Below, one piece after another: positions 33,953-46,676 of a stretch of 64,000 bases of DNA. The translations under genes were made by a program, and so were the position numbers. Positions within the stretch are counted from its first letter, which is position 1, and every line of letters begins with the position of its first letter. The stretch is from Streptomyces calvus (GTDB lineage: Bacteria > Actinomycetota > Actinomycetes > Streptomycetales > Streptomycetaceae), in the NCBI RefSeq assembly GCF_006782915.1, contig NZ_VCNP01000006.1, positions 1-64,000 of the forward strand, given 5' to 3'. The notes under the pieces were generated by a model that worked only from the letters and a program-made list of their open reading frames with translations, had not been told where the DNA came from and ran no database searches.

Positions 33953-33996
33953 CCGGCCGTTGCCGGGGCGCCGTACGGTGTCCCGGCAACGGCCGG
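33953..33996 (+). terminator. Hairpin terminator after the NPP1 gene
   Basis: Perfect 15-base stem (CCGGCCGTTGCCGGG at 33953-33967, complement at 33982-33996) with a 14-base loop, eight bases past the stop. Confidence 0.8.
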
Positions 33997-34021
33997 GGCC
34001 CTGAGGGTCTATCGTGTCGGC

Positions 34022-34957
34022 ATGTCCGCCCCGGAACAGATCCGCATCGTCTCCCGCGACTCACCCATGGCACTGGCCCAGGTGGAGCGCGTCCGCTCCG
34101 AGTTGGCCGCGGCCCATCCCGGTGTGCGCACCGAGGTGGTGCCGGTGAAGACCACCGGCGACAAGTGGCTGGGCGATCTGTCGCAGGTGGAGGGCAAGGG
34201 CGCGTTCACCAAGGAGGTGGACGCCGCGCTGCTCGCCGGCGAGGCGGATCTCGCCGTGCACTGCGTCAAGGACGTGCCGGCCGACCGGCCGCTGCCCGCG
34301 GGCACCGTGTTCGCCGCGTTCCTGAAGCGGGACGACGTCCGTGACGCCCTCGTGCACCCGGGCGGTCTCACCCTGGACGAACTCGCGCCCGGAACCCGGA
34401 TCGGCACCTCCTCGGTGCGCCGGGTCGCCCAACTGGCCGCCACGCACCCGCATCTGCGGTGCGTGCCGTTCCGCGGCAACGCCAACCGGCGGCTGGAGAA
34501 GCTGGCGGCCGGTGAGGCGGACGCGCTGCTGCTGGCCGTCTCGGGCCTGGAACGCATCGGCCGCACCGACGTGATCAGCGAGATCCTCTCCCCCGAGGCG
34601 ATGATGCCGCCCGTCGGCGCGGGCATCCTGGCCCTGCAGTGCCGCGAGGACGACACCGCCCTCATCGAGGCCGTCGCCGTCCTCGGCGATCCGGACACCC
34701 ACCGGGAGGCGGACGCCGAGCGCATGTTCCTGCACGTGCTCCAGGGCCACTGCAACAGCCCGATCGCCGGAACAGCGAAGGTGCACCGCACCGGCGACCT
34801 GTCACTGCGGGCCTGTGTGTTCACCCCGGACGGCAAGACCCGGCTGAACGCGCACGAGTGGGCGGGGCGGCTGGATCCGGCGACGCTCGGCACCTCGGTG
34901 GCCGTGGCGCTGCTGCGTCAGGGCGCCCGCGAGATCATCGACGGCATTCCGCACTGA
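34022..34957 (+). CDS. hemC: Hydroxymethylbilane synthase (porphobilinogen deaminase)
   Basis: A 311-residue enzyme joining four porphobilinogens to hydroxymethylbilane. Present: [32 protein letters not shown], catalytic Asp84 in [16 protein letters not shown] (R133/R134), [11 protein letters not shown] (R151 and R157) and cofactor Cys244 in [10 protein letters not shown]. Some positions are unusual: HCVKD for the common HSMKD, and GHCNSP for GGCxxP. ATG at 34022. It stands alone between NPP1 and a convergent unknown gene, without hemA, hemD or hemB, so it is probably a second hemC copy outside the main haem cluster. Confidence 0.88.
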   Translation: MSAPEQIRIVSRDSPMALAQVERVRSELAAAHPGVRTEVVPVKTTGDKWLGDLSQVEGKGAFTKEVDAALLAGEADLAVHCVKDVPADRPLPAGTVFAAFLKRDDVRDALVHPGGLTLDELAPGTRIGTSSVRRVAQLAATHPHLRCVPFRGNANRRLEKLAAGEADALLLAVSGLERIGRTDVISEILSPEAMMPPVGAGILALQCREDDTALIEAVAVLGDPDTHREADAERMFLHVLQGHCNSPIAGTAKVHRTGDLSLRACVFTPDGKTRLNAHEWAGRLDPATLGTSVAVALLRQGAREIIDGIPH

Positions 34958-34964
34958 CGCCCGA

Positions 34965-35486
34965 TCAGGCGGTGCCCTCCTCCGCCTGCTCCTGCAGGAA
35001 CACGCTCACCTGGTGGGCGAGGCTGTCGCGGCAGGCGCCCGCGGACGCCCCGGCGGGCAGCTCCTGCACACCGATGCCGCCCGCCCACAACCGCCGGCCG
35101 GCCCACTCCTCGTCGACCCGCACCTGCACCTGCACGTCGACATGGGTCAGGGACGCCTCGGGAGCGGCCGCGTAGAGCACGGCGGTGGCCCGGCGCAGCG
35201 GATAGACGTCGAATCCCTCGATGAACTGCGAACTGCGCCAGTCGATGAACGCGCTTTCGCCGTCGGGACCGGTCCGCACATCGATCTGACCGTCCTCGAG
35301 ATGAATGCAGAACGGCCGCTCGCCGCGATTCTCGGCGGTCACGCGGACACTGAAGTACGTCAGCCCCTCGGCGGCGTCGTCCCGTCCGCGCGGGGGTTCA
35401 CCCGGTTCCAGACGGTGGACGCGGACCCGCAGACCGGCACGCTCGTCGTACTCCTGCCAGTCGCCCAGCACGTTCGGCTCGTACAC
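34965..35486 (-). CDS. Uncharacterised beta-rich protein
   Basis: A 173-residue soluble protein. YFSVRVTAENRGERPFCIHL and the strand-like segments around DVQVQVRVDEEWAGRRLWAG suggest an Ig-like or DUF4352-like beta sandwich, but there is no lipobox or signal peptide. GTG at 35486 is the start. It converges with hemC across seven bases and faces the sigma-factor promoter region. I do not recognise the family. Confidence 0.7.
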   Translation of the reverse strand: MYEPNVLGDWQEYDERAGLRVRVHRLEPGEPPRGRDDAAEGLTYFSVRVTAENRGERPFCIHLEDGQIDVRTGPDGESAFIDWRSSQFIEGFDVYPLRRATAVLYAAAPEASLTHVDVQVQVRVDEEWAGRRLWAGGIGVQELPAGASAGACRDSLAHQVSVFLQEQAEEGTA

Positions 35487-35978
35487 TCTGCACCTCTCGA
35501 CTCCGTCCGCTGCTTCCTATCCGCGGGCTCAGCGCACTGTCAAATGAGCAGAATGCGCTGTCGTCGGGCGGTTCGCCCGATGTGATCGACGATCAAGCGC
35601 TGCGCTGGAGGAATCCACCGGCCGGCCCTCCGCCCCGCCGGCCCGGCGTGCCGCACATCACGTCCGTCGGGGTCACCCCGTCGGCCCCGGGAGCCGTCCG
35701 CAGCCGACGGAACGGCCGCCGCCGGCCGCACTCCCGGCCGTCGTCGCATTTCACACCACGAATTCCTCCGATTCCATAACGTGCACATTCCATGAATACG
35801 TCCGCGGAATTCGCTGAACCGTTTTGAAAGGACGGCGGACGGGGAATGGGATGGTCAGTGCTTCGGACAGGAGGCACGTCCGTGGGAACCGCTCGCCGGC
35901 CGCGGGCCTGTCGTGGTCCGAGCCGCCGCTTCCCACGGATTTCTGTCATCCGGCACCCCGCTCAGGGAGGTGCGTGTG
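35487..35978. promoter_or_regulatory. Gap of 492 bases before the sigma factor
   Basis: No credible gene. A locally AT-rich pocket at about 35745-35830 is the likely promoter region of the sigma-factor gene. It contains GTTTTGAAAGGACGGCGGAC followed by GGGGAAT (35821-35847), roughly the spacing of the GTTT/GGGTAT promoters used by sigma-B-type factors but with a poor -10. Autoregulation by a sigma-B-type factor is therefore possible, not shown. Confidence 0.35.
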
Positions 35979-36770
35979 ATGCGTACCGTCAGTCCCAGGA
36001 AGCCGCACCCGCACGACGACTCCCCCGACACGGCCGACGCCTTCGCTCGTCTGGCCGGGCTGCCCGAAGGCCCCGAACGCAGCGCCCTGCGCGACGAACT
36101 GGTCACGGCCTGGCTGCCCATGGCGGAGCGCATCGCCGTCCGGTTCCGCGGGCGCGGCGAGGCCCTGGAGGACCTCTACCAGGTGGCGGCCCTCGGTCTG
36201 GTGAAGGCCGTCGACCACTACGACCCGGGGCGCGGCAACGCCTTCGAGGCGTACGCGGTGCCCACGGTCACCGGTGAGATCAAGCGCCACTTCCGCGATC
36301 ACATGTGGACCCTGCACGTACCGCGCCGGGTCCAGGACCTGCGCAACCGGGTGCGGCACGCGGCGAAGGAGCTGGCGCAGACGACGCCGGGCCGGGCGCC
36401 CACGGTCGCCGAGATCGCCGCGCACGCCCAGCTGACCGAGAGCGAGGTGCGCACCGGCATGGAGGCACTGGAGTGCTTCTCCGCGCTGTCGCTGGAGGCG
36501 GAGATGCCGGGCACCGACGGATACGCGCTCGGTGACGCGATCGGCGGCCCGGACCCCGCGTTCGACACGGTCGTCGACCGGGTGGCGGTGCGGCCCTGTC
36601 TGCAGGCGCTGCCGGAGCGCGAACGGCTCATCCTCTACCTGCGGTTCTTCGGCGGGATGACGCAGAGCGCCATCGCCGATCAGCTCGGCATCTCGCAGAT
36701 GCACGTGTCCCGGCTGCTCAGCAGCTGTTTCGCCCATCTGCGCGAGGAACTGCTGGCCGAGTCCGGCTGA
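35979..36770 (+). CDS. sigG: RNA polymerase sigma factor, SigB/SigF/SigG subfamily
   Basis: A 263-residue group III sigma factor. Region 2: LPMAERIAVRFRGRGEALED, then LYQVAALGLVKAVDHYDPGR and FEAYAVPTVTGEIKRHFRDH; region 3: WTLHVPRRVQDLRNRVRHAA; region 4: LPERERLILYLRFFGGMTQS and AIADQLGISQMHVSRLLSSC. This is the stress/development subfamily regulated by RsbW/RsbV partner switching. GGGAGG lies nine bases before the ATG. The symbol rests on memory that S. coelicolor sigG lies beside glgX of the second glycogen cluster; treat it as likely, not proven. Several RsbW-, STAS- and SpoIIE-type genes within 28 kb are possible controllers. Confidence 0.88.
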   Translation: MRTVSPRKPHPHDDSPDTADAFARLAGLPEGPERSALRDELVTAWLPMAERIAVRFRGRGEALEDLYQVAALGLVKAVDHYDPGRGNAFEAYAVPTVTGEIKRHFRDHMWTLHVPRRVQDLRNRVRHAAKELAQTTPGRAPTVAEIAAHAQLTESEVRTGMEALECFSALSLEAEMPGTDGYALGDAIGGPDPAFDTVVDRVAVRPCLQALPERERLILYLRFFGGMTQSAIADQLGISQMHVSRLLSSCFAHLREELLAESG

Positions 36771-37107
36771 GCGGGCCGGTGCGCAGCGCCGGGACCGGCG
36801 GCGCGCCGGGCACCTGGGTCGGGCCGAGCCGGTCGAGCACCTCCTCCAACGCCGTGCGCACCTCCGCCGGCAGCAGACCGGTGCGTCCCCAGACGAGGAT
36901 CATGTCGGCGACGTTGCGGAGCTTGATGTTCGTGTGCTGGGAGACCTCCCTCAGCACCTCCCAGCCCTGGTCGGGCGAGACCCGGCCGAGGGCGACGATC
37001 ATGCCGATCGCCTGGTCCACCACCGCGTGCGAGGCGACCGCGTCCTTGAGCTGCTGCACCTCTTCCTCCAGTCGGAGGATCCGGTCGGCGCCCCCGTCCG
37101 TGGGCAT
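36718..37107 (-). CDS. ANTAR-domain protein
   Basis: A 129-residue protein: a short coiled coil (RILRLEEEVQQLKDAVASHA) then an ANTAR domain, VVDQAIGMIVALGRVSPDQG and WEVLREVSQHTNIKLRNVAD, and a disordered Pro-rich tail. ANTAR domains bind paired RNA hairpins and act as antiterminators. No receiver or GAF sensor is fused; it could pair with another sensor. CAGGAGGTGG precedes the ATG at 37107. Its last 53 bases lie antisense over the end of the sigma-factor gene. Confidence 0.85.
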   Translation of the reverse strand: MPTDGGADRILRLEEEVQQLKDAVASHAVVDQAIGMIVALGRVSPDQGWEVLREVSQHTNIKLRNVADMILVWGRTGLLPAEVRTALEEVLDRLGPTQVPGAPPVPALRTGPLSRTRPAVPRADGRNSC

Positions 37108-37355
37108 GGCCACCTCCTGGTCCGGTGTGCCGCTCCCGCGCTGCCTTCGCACAGTGCTTGAGTGCCTTCACCCAGTGTCCGATTCCTCCATCGTCACCAC
37201 TCGGGCCGCCCCGTGCCACCGGGACGGCCGGGGTGGCCGGGCCCACCGTTTCGGTGCCGCCGCCGGGGTACTCGGCAGGCGCCCGGGCCGGTACCCGGCG
37301 GACACTGGTGCCATCCGGGTGGCTGCCCGGCCGACGAGATCAGGACGCGACTGCC

Positions 37356-38159
37356 ATGAACCACGACATGCCCTCCCCTGCCGGCACGACGGACGTCTTC
37401 TCGACGCACTCCGTGTTCGGGGCACCGTGCTGGGTCAGTCTGACCAGCCGCGACGTGAAGACGACCGAGGAGTTCTACGGGGCCGTCCTGGGCTGGCAGT
37501 GGCGTCCGGTCCGGCTCGGCGACCGGTTCCGCATCGCGCTGGCCGACGGCTCGCCGGTGGCCGGGATCGCCGGCGTCGCGACGATGTGGCAGATGGCGGT
37601 GGCGTGGACGCCGTACTTCGCGGTGCGCAGTGCGGACGAGGCGGCGGCACGGGTGCAGGAGCGCGGCGGCACCACGGCGGTGGGTCCGATCTCCCTGCCG
37701 CCCGGCCGGGCGGCGCTGCTGGCGGACCGGGACGGGGCGACGTTCGGGATCTGGGAGGGCGAACTGTTCACCGACTGGCCCACCTGGCGCCGTGCCCAGC
37801 CGGCGTTCATCCGGCTGCACACCCGGGACGCGTTCGACGCCGCGATCTTCTACGGCGAGGTCTTCGACTGGGCGTCCGACAAGCCCGGCTGCTGCGAAGT
37901 CCACTACGAGGGCGAGGAAGTGGTGCTGCGCAGCGGCGGTCAGGTGGTGGCGCGCATCGAGTCGGGGGCGGCGGAGTCGGCTCCCGACCCGGCGATCCGG
38001 CCGCACTGGCAGGTGCACTTCGCGGTGAAGGACGTGGCGGCCTGTGCCCGTGCCGCCGAGCGGCACGGCGGCAGTGTGCTGTCGGAGAGCGCCGACGAGG
38101 CGGTGCTGCGCGACAACGAGGGCGCACAGTTCACGGTGACGGCGCGCCCCGAACGGTGA
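37356..38159 (+). CDS. Two-domain VOC (glyoxalase-fold) protein
   Basis: A 267-residue protein made of two vicinal-oxygen-chelate modules: residues about 20-135 (CWVSLTSRDVKTTEEFYGAV, LGWQW) and 145-265 (FIRLHTRDAFDAAIFYGEVF, DWASD; VHFAVKDVAACARAAERHGG). Such tandem VOC proteins include hydroxylases, bleomycin-type resistance proteins and 27-kDa antigen-like proteins. Metal ligands are not obvious in every expected place. The ATG at 37356 has GGACG ahead, a weak site. It converges on glgX through a shared terminator. Confidence 0.85.
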   Translation: MNHDMPSPAGTTDVFSTHSVFGAPCWVSLTSRDVKTTEEFYGAVLGWQWRPVRLGDRFRIALADGSPVAGIAGVATMWQMAVAWTPYFAVRSADEAAARVQERGGTTAVGPISLPPGRAALLADRDGATFGIWEGELFTDWPTWRRAQPAFIRLHTRDAFDAAIFYGEVFDWASDKPGCCEVHYEGEEVVLRSGGQVVARIESGAAESAPDPAIRPHWQVHFAVKDVAACARAAERHGGSVLSESADEAVLRDNEGAQFTVTARPER

Positions 38160-38175
38160 TCCGTCCGGGGCGCGC
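38142..38175. terminator. Bidirectional terminator between VOC gene and glgX
   Basis: Stem of 14 pairs with one mismatch around the four-base loop TGAT (38157-38160); the left arm lies in the last codons of the VOC gene. Serves both convergent genes. Confidence 0.7.
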
Positions 38176-38180
38176 GCCGG

Positions 38181-40321
<2,141 letters not shown>

Positions 40322-40325
<4 letters not shown>

Positions 40326-40834
40326 CGGACCTCCTCCAGGAGGCCGCCCGGTGTTCGGACCCGGCCGGTCAGCTGGGAGACGCTGACCTCGCGGGGCAGG
40401 TCCAGGCCCTCGCTCTCGCGCGGGTCGGGCGCGGTCGGCACCAGCGGGACGCGCTCACCGGCGCGGGCGCGCCGGGAGAACCAGATGACCTTGCTGCCGG
40501 TCTCGGTGGCGCAGCAGCCCCAGCCGTCGCTGCTCGCCGCGATGTGTTCGAGGCAGCCGCGGAGTTCCTGGTCGGGTCGCAGGGCGCGGTCGTTGTCCCC
40601 GATGGCCGTGATGAGGTGCTGGCCGTTCCACCACATCTCGATCGACGTGTTCTTGTCGGTGGCGTGTTCGTCGATGGCCCGCAGCAGCATTTCGGCGCCG
40701 CCGCAGACGGGCTCCACCAGGTTCTCCAGGTCCCAGAACCGGAGGTGGGCGGCCAGTATGCGGCTGACCTGACCCACCTTCTCCGGGCTGACTTCCACGT
40801 CGAGGTGGTAGTAGCAGGGCACTGCGGTCTTCAT
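40322..40834 (-). CDS. Degenerate anti-sigma-like ATPase protein coupled to glgX
   Basis: A 170-residue protein: [22 protein letters not shown]... with the general course of an RsbW-type GHKL ATPase ([55 protein letters not shown]). The N-box that normally reads ExxxN appears as AEMLLRAI, with Arg in place of Asn, so ATP/Mg binding may be lost. It could bind a sigma factor or antagonist without kinase activity. GAGGAG precedes the ATG at 40834. It is translated together with glgX, tying a regulator-like protein to glycogen breakdown. Family assignment is moderate. Confidence 0.65.
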
Positions 40835-41193
40835 GGTCGTCGGCTCCTCACCGCGAAGCTCGCGTTCCTCCTCGCCCCTGCGGGACGAGCCCCCGGACAC
40901 GGAACGTGAGCGGGTATCGCTTCTGAGTCACCTTCAGAGTGAGGGCGTTGGTCCATCCGTGCAACACGAGCGCACGGATGAGACCTCCGTGACGACACGT
41001 GAGCAGCGCGCTTCACCTCTTCCACTGGCGACGGCCACAGTCAGTTGAATATCCAACAAGACGTTGAGTCATCACCCATGCACGATGTGTAAGACCTCGA
41101 TCGCCGTTACGGGACCGTGCACCGTCCGCACGGCCTCCGCCCGACCGTCGGGACAACGCGCTCCCATCGAGCCCCGGAAAGGTGAACGGCACC
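40835..41193. promoter_or_regulatory. Divergent promoter region of the two glycogen operons
   Basis: No gene. It separates the glgX operon (minus) from the DUF5133-glgE operon (plus). It holds an 8-base inverted repeat CATCCGTG (40954-40961) / CACGGATG (40973-40980) with an 11-base spacer, and a GTTGAATATCCAAC palindrome at 41044-41057; the stretch 41040-41095 is AT-rich and includes TTGAGT. These are candidate operator and promoter elements for both operons. Confidence 0.4.
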
Positions 41194-41499
41194 ATGCTGC
41201 TACCCGCCAAGGCCGAAGTCGCCCGGCAGTTGCGCCGCTACCGGGCCTGGGAACGCGTGATGCTGGCGGCCCCGACCGACCACACGGTCCGGGCCACCTT
41301 CGAGGACTCGGGCTACACGCTCTGCGTGCTGATGGGCAAGCGCTGCGCGCGGGAGGCGGCGGACGCCGCCGAACGGTACCTGCGCACCACCCTCGTCACC
41401 TATCTGCAGGAACAGAACGCCGACAGGCCCCGTCCGGTCGCCACGGTCAGGCGGGGCCCACCCGCCGTGGAGCGGCGGTCCCCGGCGGGAAGGCAGTGA
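41194..41499 (+). CDS. DUF5133-like small protein
   Basis: A 101-residue protein beginning MLLPAKAEVARQLRRYRAWE with a central TVRATFEDSGYTLCVLMGKR block. This resembles what I remember as DUF5133, a family of small Streptomyces proteins found near stress and glycogen genes. No signal peptide or membrane span; the tail is Arg/Pro-rich. I took the ATG at 41194 (GGAAAGGTG ahead); the GTG at 41182 is an alternative. It leads the glgE operon and could be a regulator of it. Confidence 0.7.
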   Translation: MLLPAKAEVARQLRRYRAWERVMLAAPTDHTVRATFEDSGYTLCVLMGKRCAREAADAAERYLRTTLVTYLQEQNADRPRPVATVRRGPPAVERRSPAGRQ

Positions 41500-41572
41500 C
41501 CTTCCCGCCGCCATGTCTTCCCCCGTCCGGGCGTCCGCCCGGGCGCCGAGCCCGGCGGAGGTGCACAGCCCC

Positions 41573-43566
41573 ATGAAGACGACCCGGACCATCGGACGTA
41601 TCCCGGTACGGGACGTCCGGCCGTCCGTCGACTGCGGCAGGCGCCCGGCGAAGGCCGTCGTGGGCGAGACGTTCGAGGTCACCGCGACCCTCTTCCGGGA
41701 GGGGCACGACGCGGTGGCCGCCAATGTCGTCCTGAAGGATCCCGAGGGGCGTCCGGGGCCGTTCACGCCGATGCGGGAACTGGCGCCGGGCTCCGACCGC
41801 TGGGGCGCGGAGGTCGTGGCGGACGCGCCGGGCCGGTGGACCTACCGCGTGGAGGCGTGGGGCGACCCGGTGGCCACCTGGCGCCGGATCGCCACGGTCA
41901 AGGTGCCGGCCGGCATCGACACCGGGCTGGTGCTGGAGGAGGGCGCCGATCTCTTCGAGCGCGCGGCGGCCGGGGTGCCGAAGGGCGCGGGGCAGGCCGT
42001 GCTGCGTGCGACCGCGGAAACCCTGCGCGACGACTCCCTGCCCTGTGCCACCCGGCTGGCGGCGGCGCTGACGCCGGAGGTGGACCGGGTGCTGGCCCGT
42101 CATCCGCTGCGGGAACTGGTCACCAGCAGTGCCCCGCTGCCGCTGCTGGTGGAACGCGAACGGGCCCTGTTCGGCTCCTGGTACGAGTTCTTCCCCCGCT
42201 CCGAGGGCCCCCCCGAACACCCCCACGGCCCCTTCGACCCCGCCCCCCGCCGCCTGCCGGCCATCGCCGCGATGGGCTTCGTCGTCGTCTACCTCCCACC
42301 CGTCCACCCCATCGACACCACCTTCCGCAAAGGCCCCAACAACGCGCGGAACGCGGGCCCGGACGACGTCGGCGGGCCCTGGGCCATCGGCTCCCCCGAA
42401 GGCGGCCACGACGCCGTCCACCCGGACCTGGGCACCGTGGAGGACTTCGCCCGCTTCGTGGCCCGCGCCGGCGAACTCGGCCTGGAGGGCGCCCTGGACT
42501 TCGCCCTGCAGTGCTCCCCCGACCATCCCTGGGTCCACAAGCACCCCGAGTGGTTCCACCACCGCCCCGACGGCTCCATCGCCCACGCCGAGACCCCGCC
42601 GAAGAAGTACCAGGACATCTCCCCGATCGCCTTCGACGCCGACATGGACGGCCTCGTCGCCGAGACCGTGCGCGTCCTGCGGTTCTGGATGGGCCACGGA
42701 GTGCGGATCTTCCGCGTGGACAACCCGCACACCAAACCGGTCGTCTTCTGGGAGCGGGTCATCGGCGAGATCAACCGCGCCGACCCCGACGTCATCTTCC
42801 TGGCCGAGGCGTTCCCCCGCCCCGCGATGATGCACACCCTGGCCCAGCTCGGCTTCCCGCAGTCCTACACCTACTTCACCTGGCGCAACACCAAGCAGGA
42901 ACTCACCGAGTCCCTGACCGAGCTGTCCGGCGAGGCCGCCTCCTACATGCGGCCCAACTTCTTCGCCAACACCCCGGACATCCTGCACGCCTACCTCCAG
43001 CACGGCGGTCGGCCCGCCTTCGAGGTCCGCGCCGTCCTGGCCGCCACCCTCTCCCCCACCTGGGGCATCTACAGCGGCTACGAACTGTGCGAGAACACTC
43101 CGCTGCGCGAGGGCAGCGAGGAATACCTCGACAGCGAGAAGTACCAGCTCAAACCCCGCGACTGGGAAGCCGCCGCACGCGAGGGCCGCACCATCGCGCC
43201 CCTCGTCACCCGCCTCAACACCATCCGTCGCGAGCACCCCGCGCTGCACCACCTCAGGAACCTGCGTTTCCACGGCACCGACAACGACTCCGTGATCGCC
43301 TACAGCAAGCGCAGCGGCTCCGACGTGGTGCTCGTGGTCGCCAACCTCGACCCGCACCACACCCAGGAGGCCACGGTCTCGCTGGACATGCCGCAACTCG
43401 GCCTGGACCGGCACGAGTCGGTACCGGTGCGCGACGAGCTCACCGGCGACACCTACCACTGGGGCGGCGTCAACTACGTGCGGCTGGAGCCGGGGCGGGC
43501 TCCCGCTCATGTCCTGCACGTCCAGCGGCCGCCCGCCGCACCGCGAAACGGAGGGCCAGGAGCGCC

Positions 43567-43570
<4 letters not shown>
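41573..43570 (+). CDS. glgE: Alpha-1,4-glucan:maltose-1-phosphate maltosyltransferase
   Basis: A 665-residue GH13_3 enzyme that adds maltosyl units from maltose 1-phosphate to glucan ends. The N-terminal part has [20 protein letters not shown] and [20 protein letters not shown] typical for GlgE; nucleophile Asp383 lies in [14 protein letters not shown] and the acid Glu412 in [26 protein letters not shown] marks the C-terminal beta domain. ATG at 41573, with GCGGAGG upstream. The stop overlaps treS (ATGA). Cytosolic; central enzyme of the trehalose-to-glycogen route. Confidence 0.96.
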
Positions 43571-45285
<1,715 letters not shown>

Positions 45286-45313
45286 GCGTGTGCCGGCGAG
45301 AGGAGGCGTCACC

Positions 45314-46672
45314 ATGACGAAGACCGCATTCCTGCGCCCACGGAGCGCACCCGCCGAGCCCATGGAATCGCTCGCGGGGCTGCTGCGCGAGTGGCTGCCG
45401 CTGCAGCGCTGGTTCGCCGGCAAGGACCGGCCCGTCACCGACCTCGGCCTGCTGTCCATGACGGAGCTGTTCCCCGGCTGTCTGCACCTGCTGGTCCACG
45501 CGGCTCACGGCGGCGTGCCCGCCCCGGGCGGCACCACGCCGGCCGGTGACTGCTACCAGCTCCTCCTCGGCGTCCGGGAGCGCCCCGCCCCCCGCCTGGG
45601 CAAGGCGCTCATCGGCACGGTCCAGGAGGGACGGCTGGCCGGACTGACGGTCTACGACGCCCTCCACGACCCGCGCGCCGCCCAGCTGCTCCTGGAGCGG
45701 CTGCGCCGCCCCGGCGCGGCCGGCCCGCTGCGCTTCGAGAACGACGCGTCCCAGTCGCTGCCCTCCGGACTGGTGCCGCGCCTGATGACCGCCGAGCAGT
45801 CCAACTCCTCGCTGGTGTACGGCGACGAGTACATCCTGAAGCTGTTCCGGCGCATCCAGCCCGGCGTCAACCCGGACCTGGAGGTGCCGGGCGCGCTGGC
45901 CCGCCAGGGCTGCCACCGTGTCCCCGCGCCGGTCGCCTGGTTCCGCACCACGCACCCGTTCAAGGCGACGCTGGGCGTGCTCCAGCCGTATCTGCGCGAC
46001 GCCGCCGACGGCTGGACCCTCGCCCTGGACGCGCTCGCCTCCGGTGACGACTTCACCGCGCAGGCGCACGCCCTGGGCCGGGCCACCGCGGACGTCCACC
46101 TGGCCCTGTCCTCCGCCTTCCCCGTCGGTGAGCCCGGGGAGAACGGGCGGACGGCGGCCGCGATGACCGAGCGGCTGACCGCCGCGGCGCACGCCGTCCC
46201 CGCGCTCCAGCCGTTCGTGCCGGGACTGCGGTCCGCCTTCGCCGCGCTGGCCACCTGCGACGCCGGACCGCCCGCCCAGCGCATCCACGGCGACCTGCAC
46301 CTGGGGCAGGTGCTGCGGGCCGGGCGGGAGTGGTTCGTGATCGACTTCGAGGGCGAGCCGTCCCGGCCGCTGACCGAACGGCGCAGCGCCCACTCCCCGG
46401 TACGGGACATCGCCGGGATGCTGCGCTCCTTCGACTACGCCGCCCGGCAGCGCCGCCCCTGGCGCCCGGAGTGGGCGCGGCGCTGCCGGGAGGCCTACTG
46501 CGCGGGCTACGCGGTCCGCGCCGGCTGGGACCCGCGCAAGAAGCACGGCCTGCTCCGCGCCTACGAAACGGACCGGGCCGTGTACGAGGTGCTGTACGAG
46601 GCCCGGCACCGACCCGACTGGCTGCCCGTACCCATGGCGGCGATCGAGCGCCTCGCCGTGAGAGGAGACTGA
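45314..46672 (+). CDS. pep2: Maltokinase
   Basis: A 452-residue aminoglycoside-phosphotransferase-fold kinase converting maltose and ATP to maltose 1-phosphate. N-cap domain: [18 protein letters not shown]; nucleotide lobe: [20 protein letters not shown]; catalytic loop [12 protein letters not shown] and metal site [12 protein letters not shown]. The C terminus ([28 protein letters not shown]) is standard. ATG at 45314 has GAGAGGAGG ahead. Also called mak. It sits between treS and glgB in the usual order. Confidence 0.95.
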   Translation: MTKTAFLRPRSAPAEPMESLAGLLREWLPLQRWFAGKDRPVTDLGLLSMTELFPGCLHLLVHAAHGGVPAPGGTTPAGDCYQLLLGVRERPAPRLGKALIGTVQEGRLAGLTVYDALHDPRAAQLLLERLRRPGAAGPLRFENDASQSLPSGLVPRLMTAEQSNSSLVYGDEYILKLFRRIQPGVNPDLEVPGALARQGCHRVPAPVAWFRTTHPFKATLGVLQPYLRDAADGWTLALDALASGDDFTAQAHALGRATADVHLALSSAFPVGEPGENGRTAAAMTERLTAAAHAVPALQPFVPGLRSAFAALATCDAGPPAQRIHGDLHLGQVLRAGREWFVIDFEGEPSRPLTERRSAHSPVRDIAGMLRSFDYAARQRRPWRPEWARRCREAYCAGYAVRAGWDPRKKHGLLRAYETDRAVYEVLYEARHRPDWLPVPMAAIERLAVRGD

Positions 46673-46676
46673 AGCC

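Noticed and set aside
35540..35949. Small minus-strand frames before the sigma factor
   Set aside because: Pro/Arg-rich, no ribosome site, and they cross the AT-rich promoter pocket.
41013..41210. 65-residue minus-strand frame between the glycogen operons
   Set aside because: It overlaps the promoter region and the start of the DUF5133-like gene, with no ribosome site or recognisable motif.
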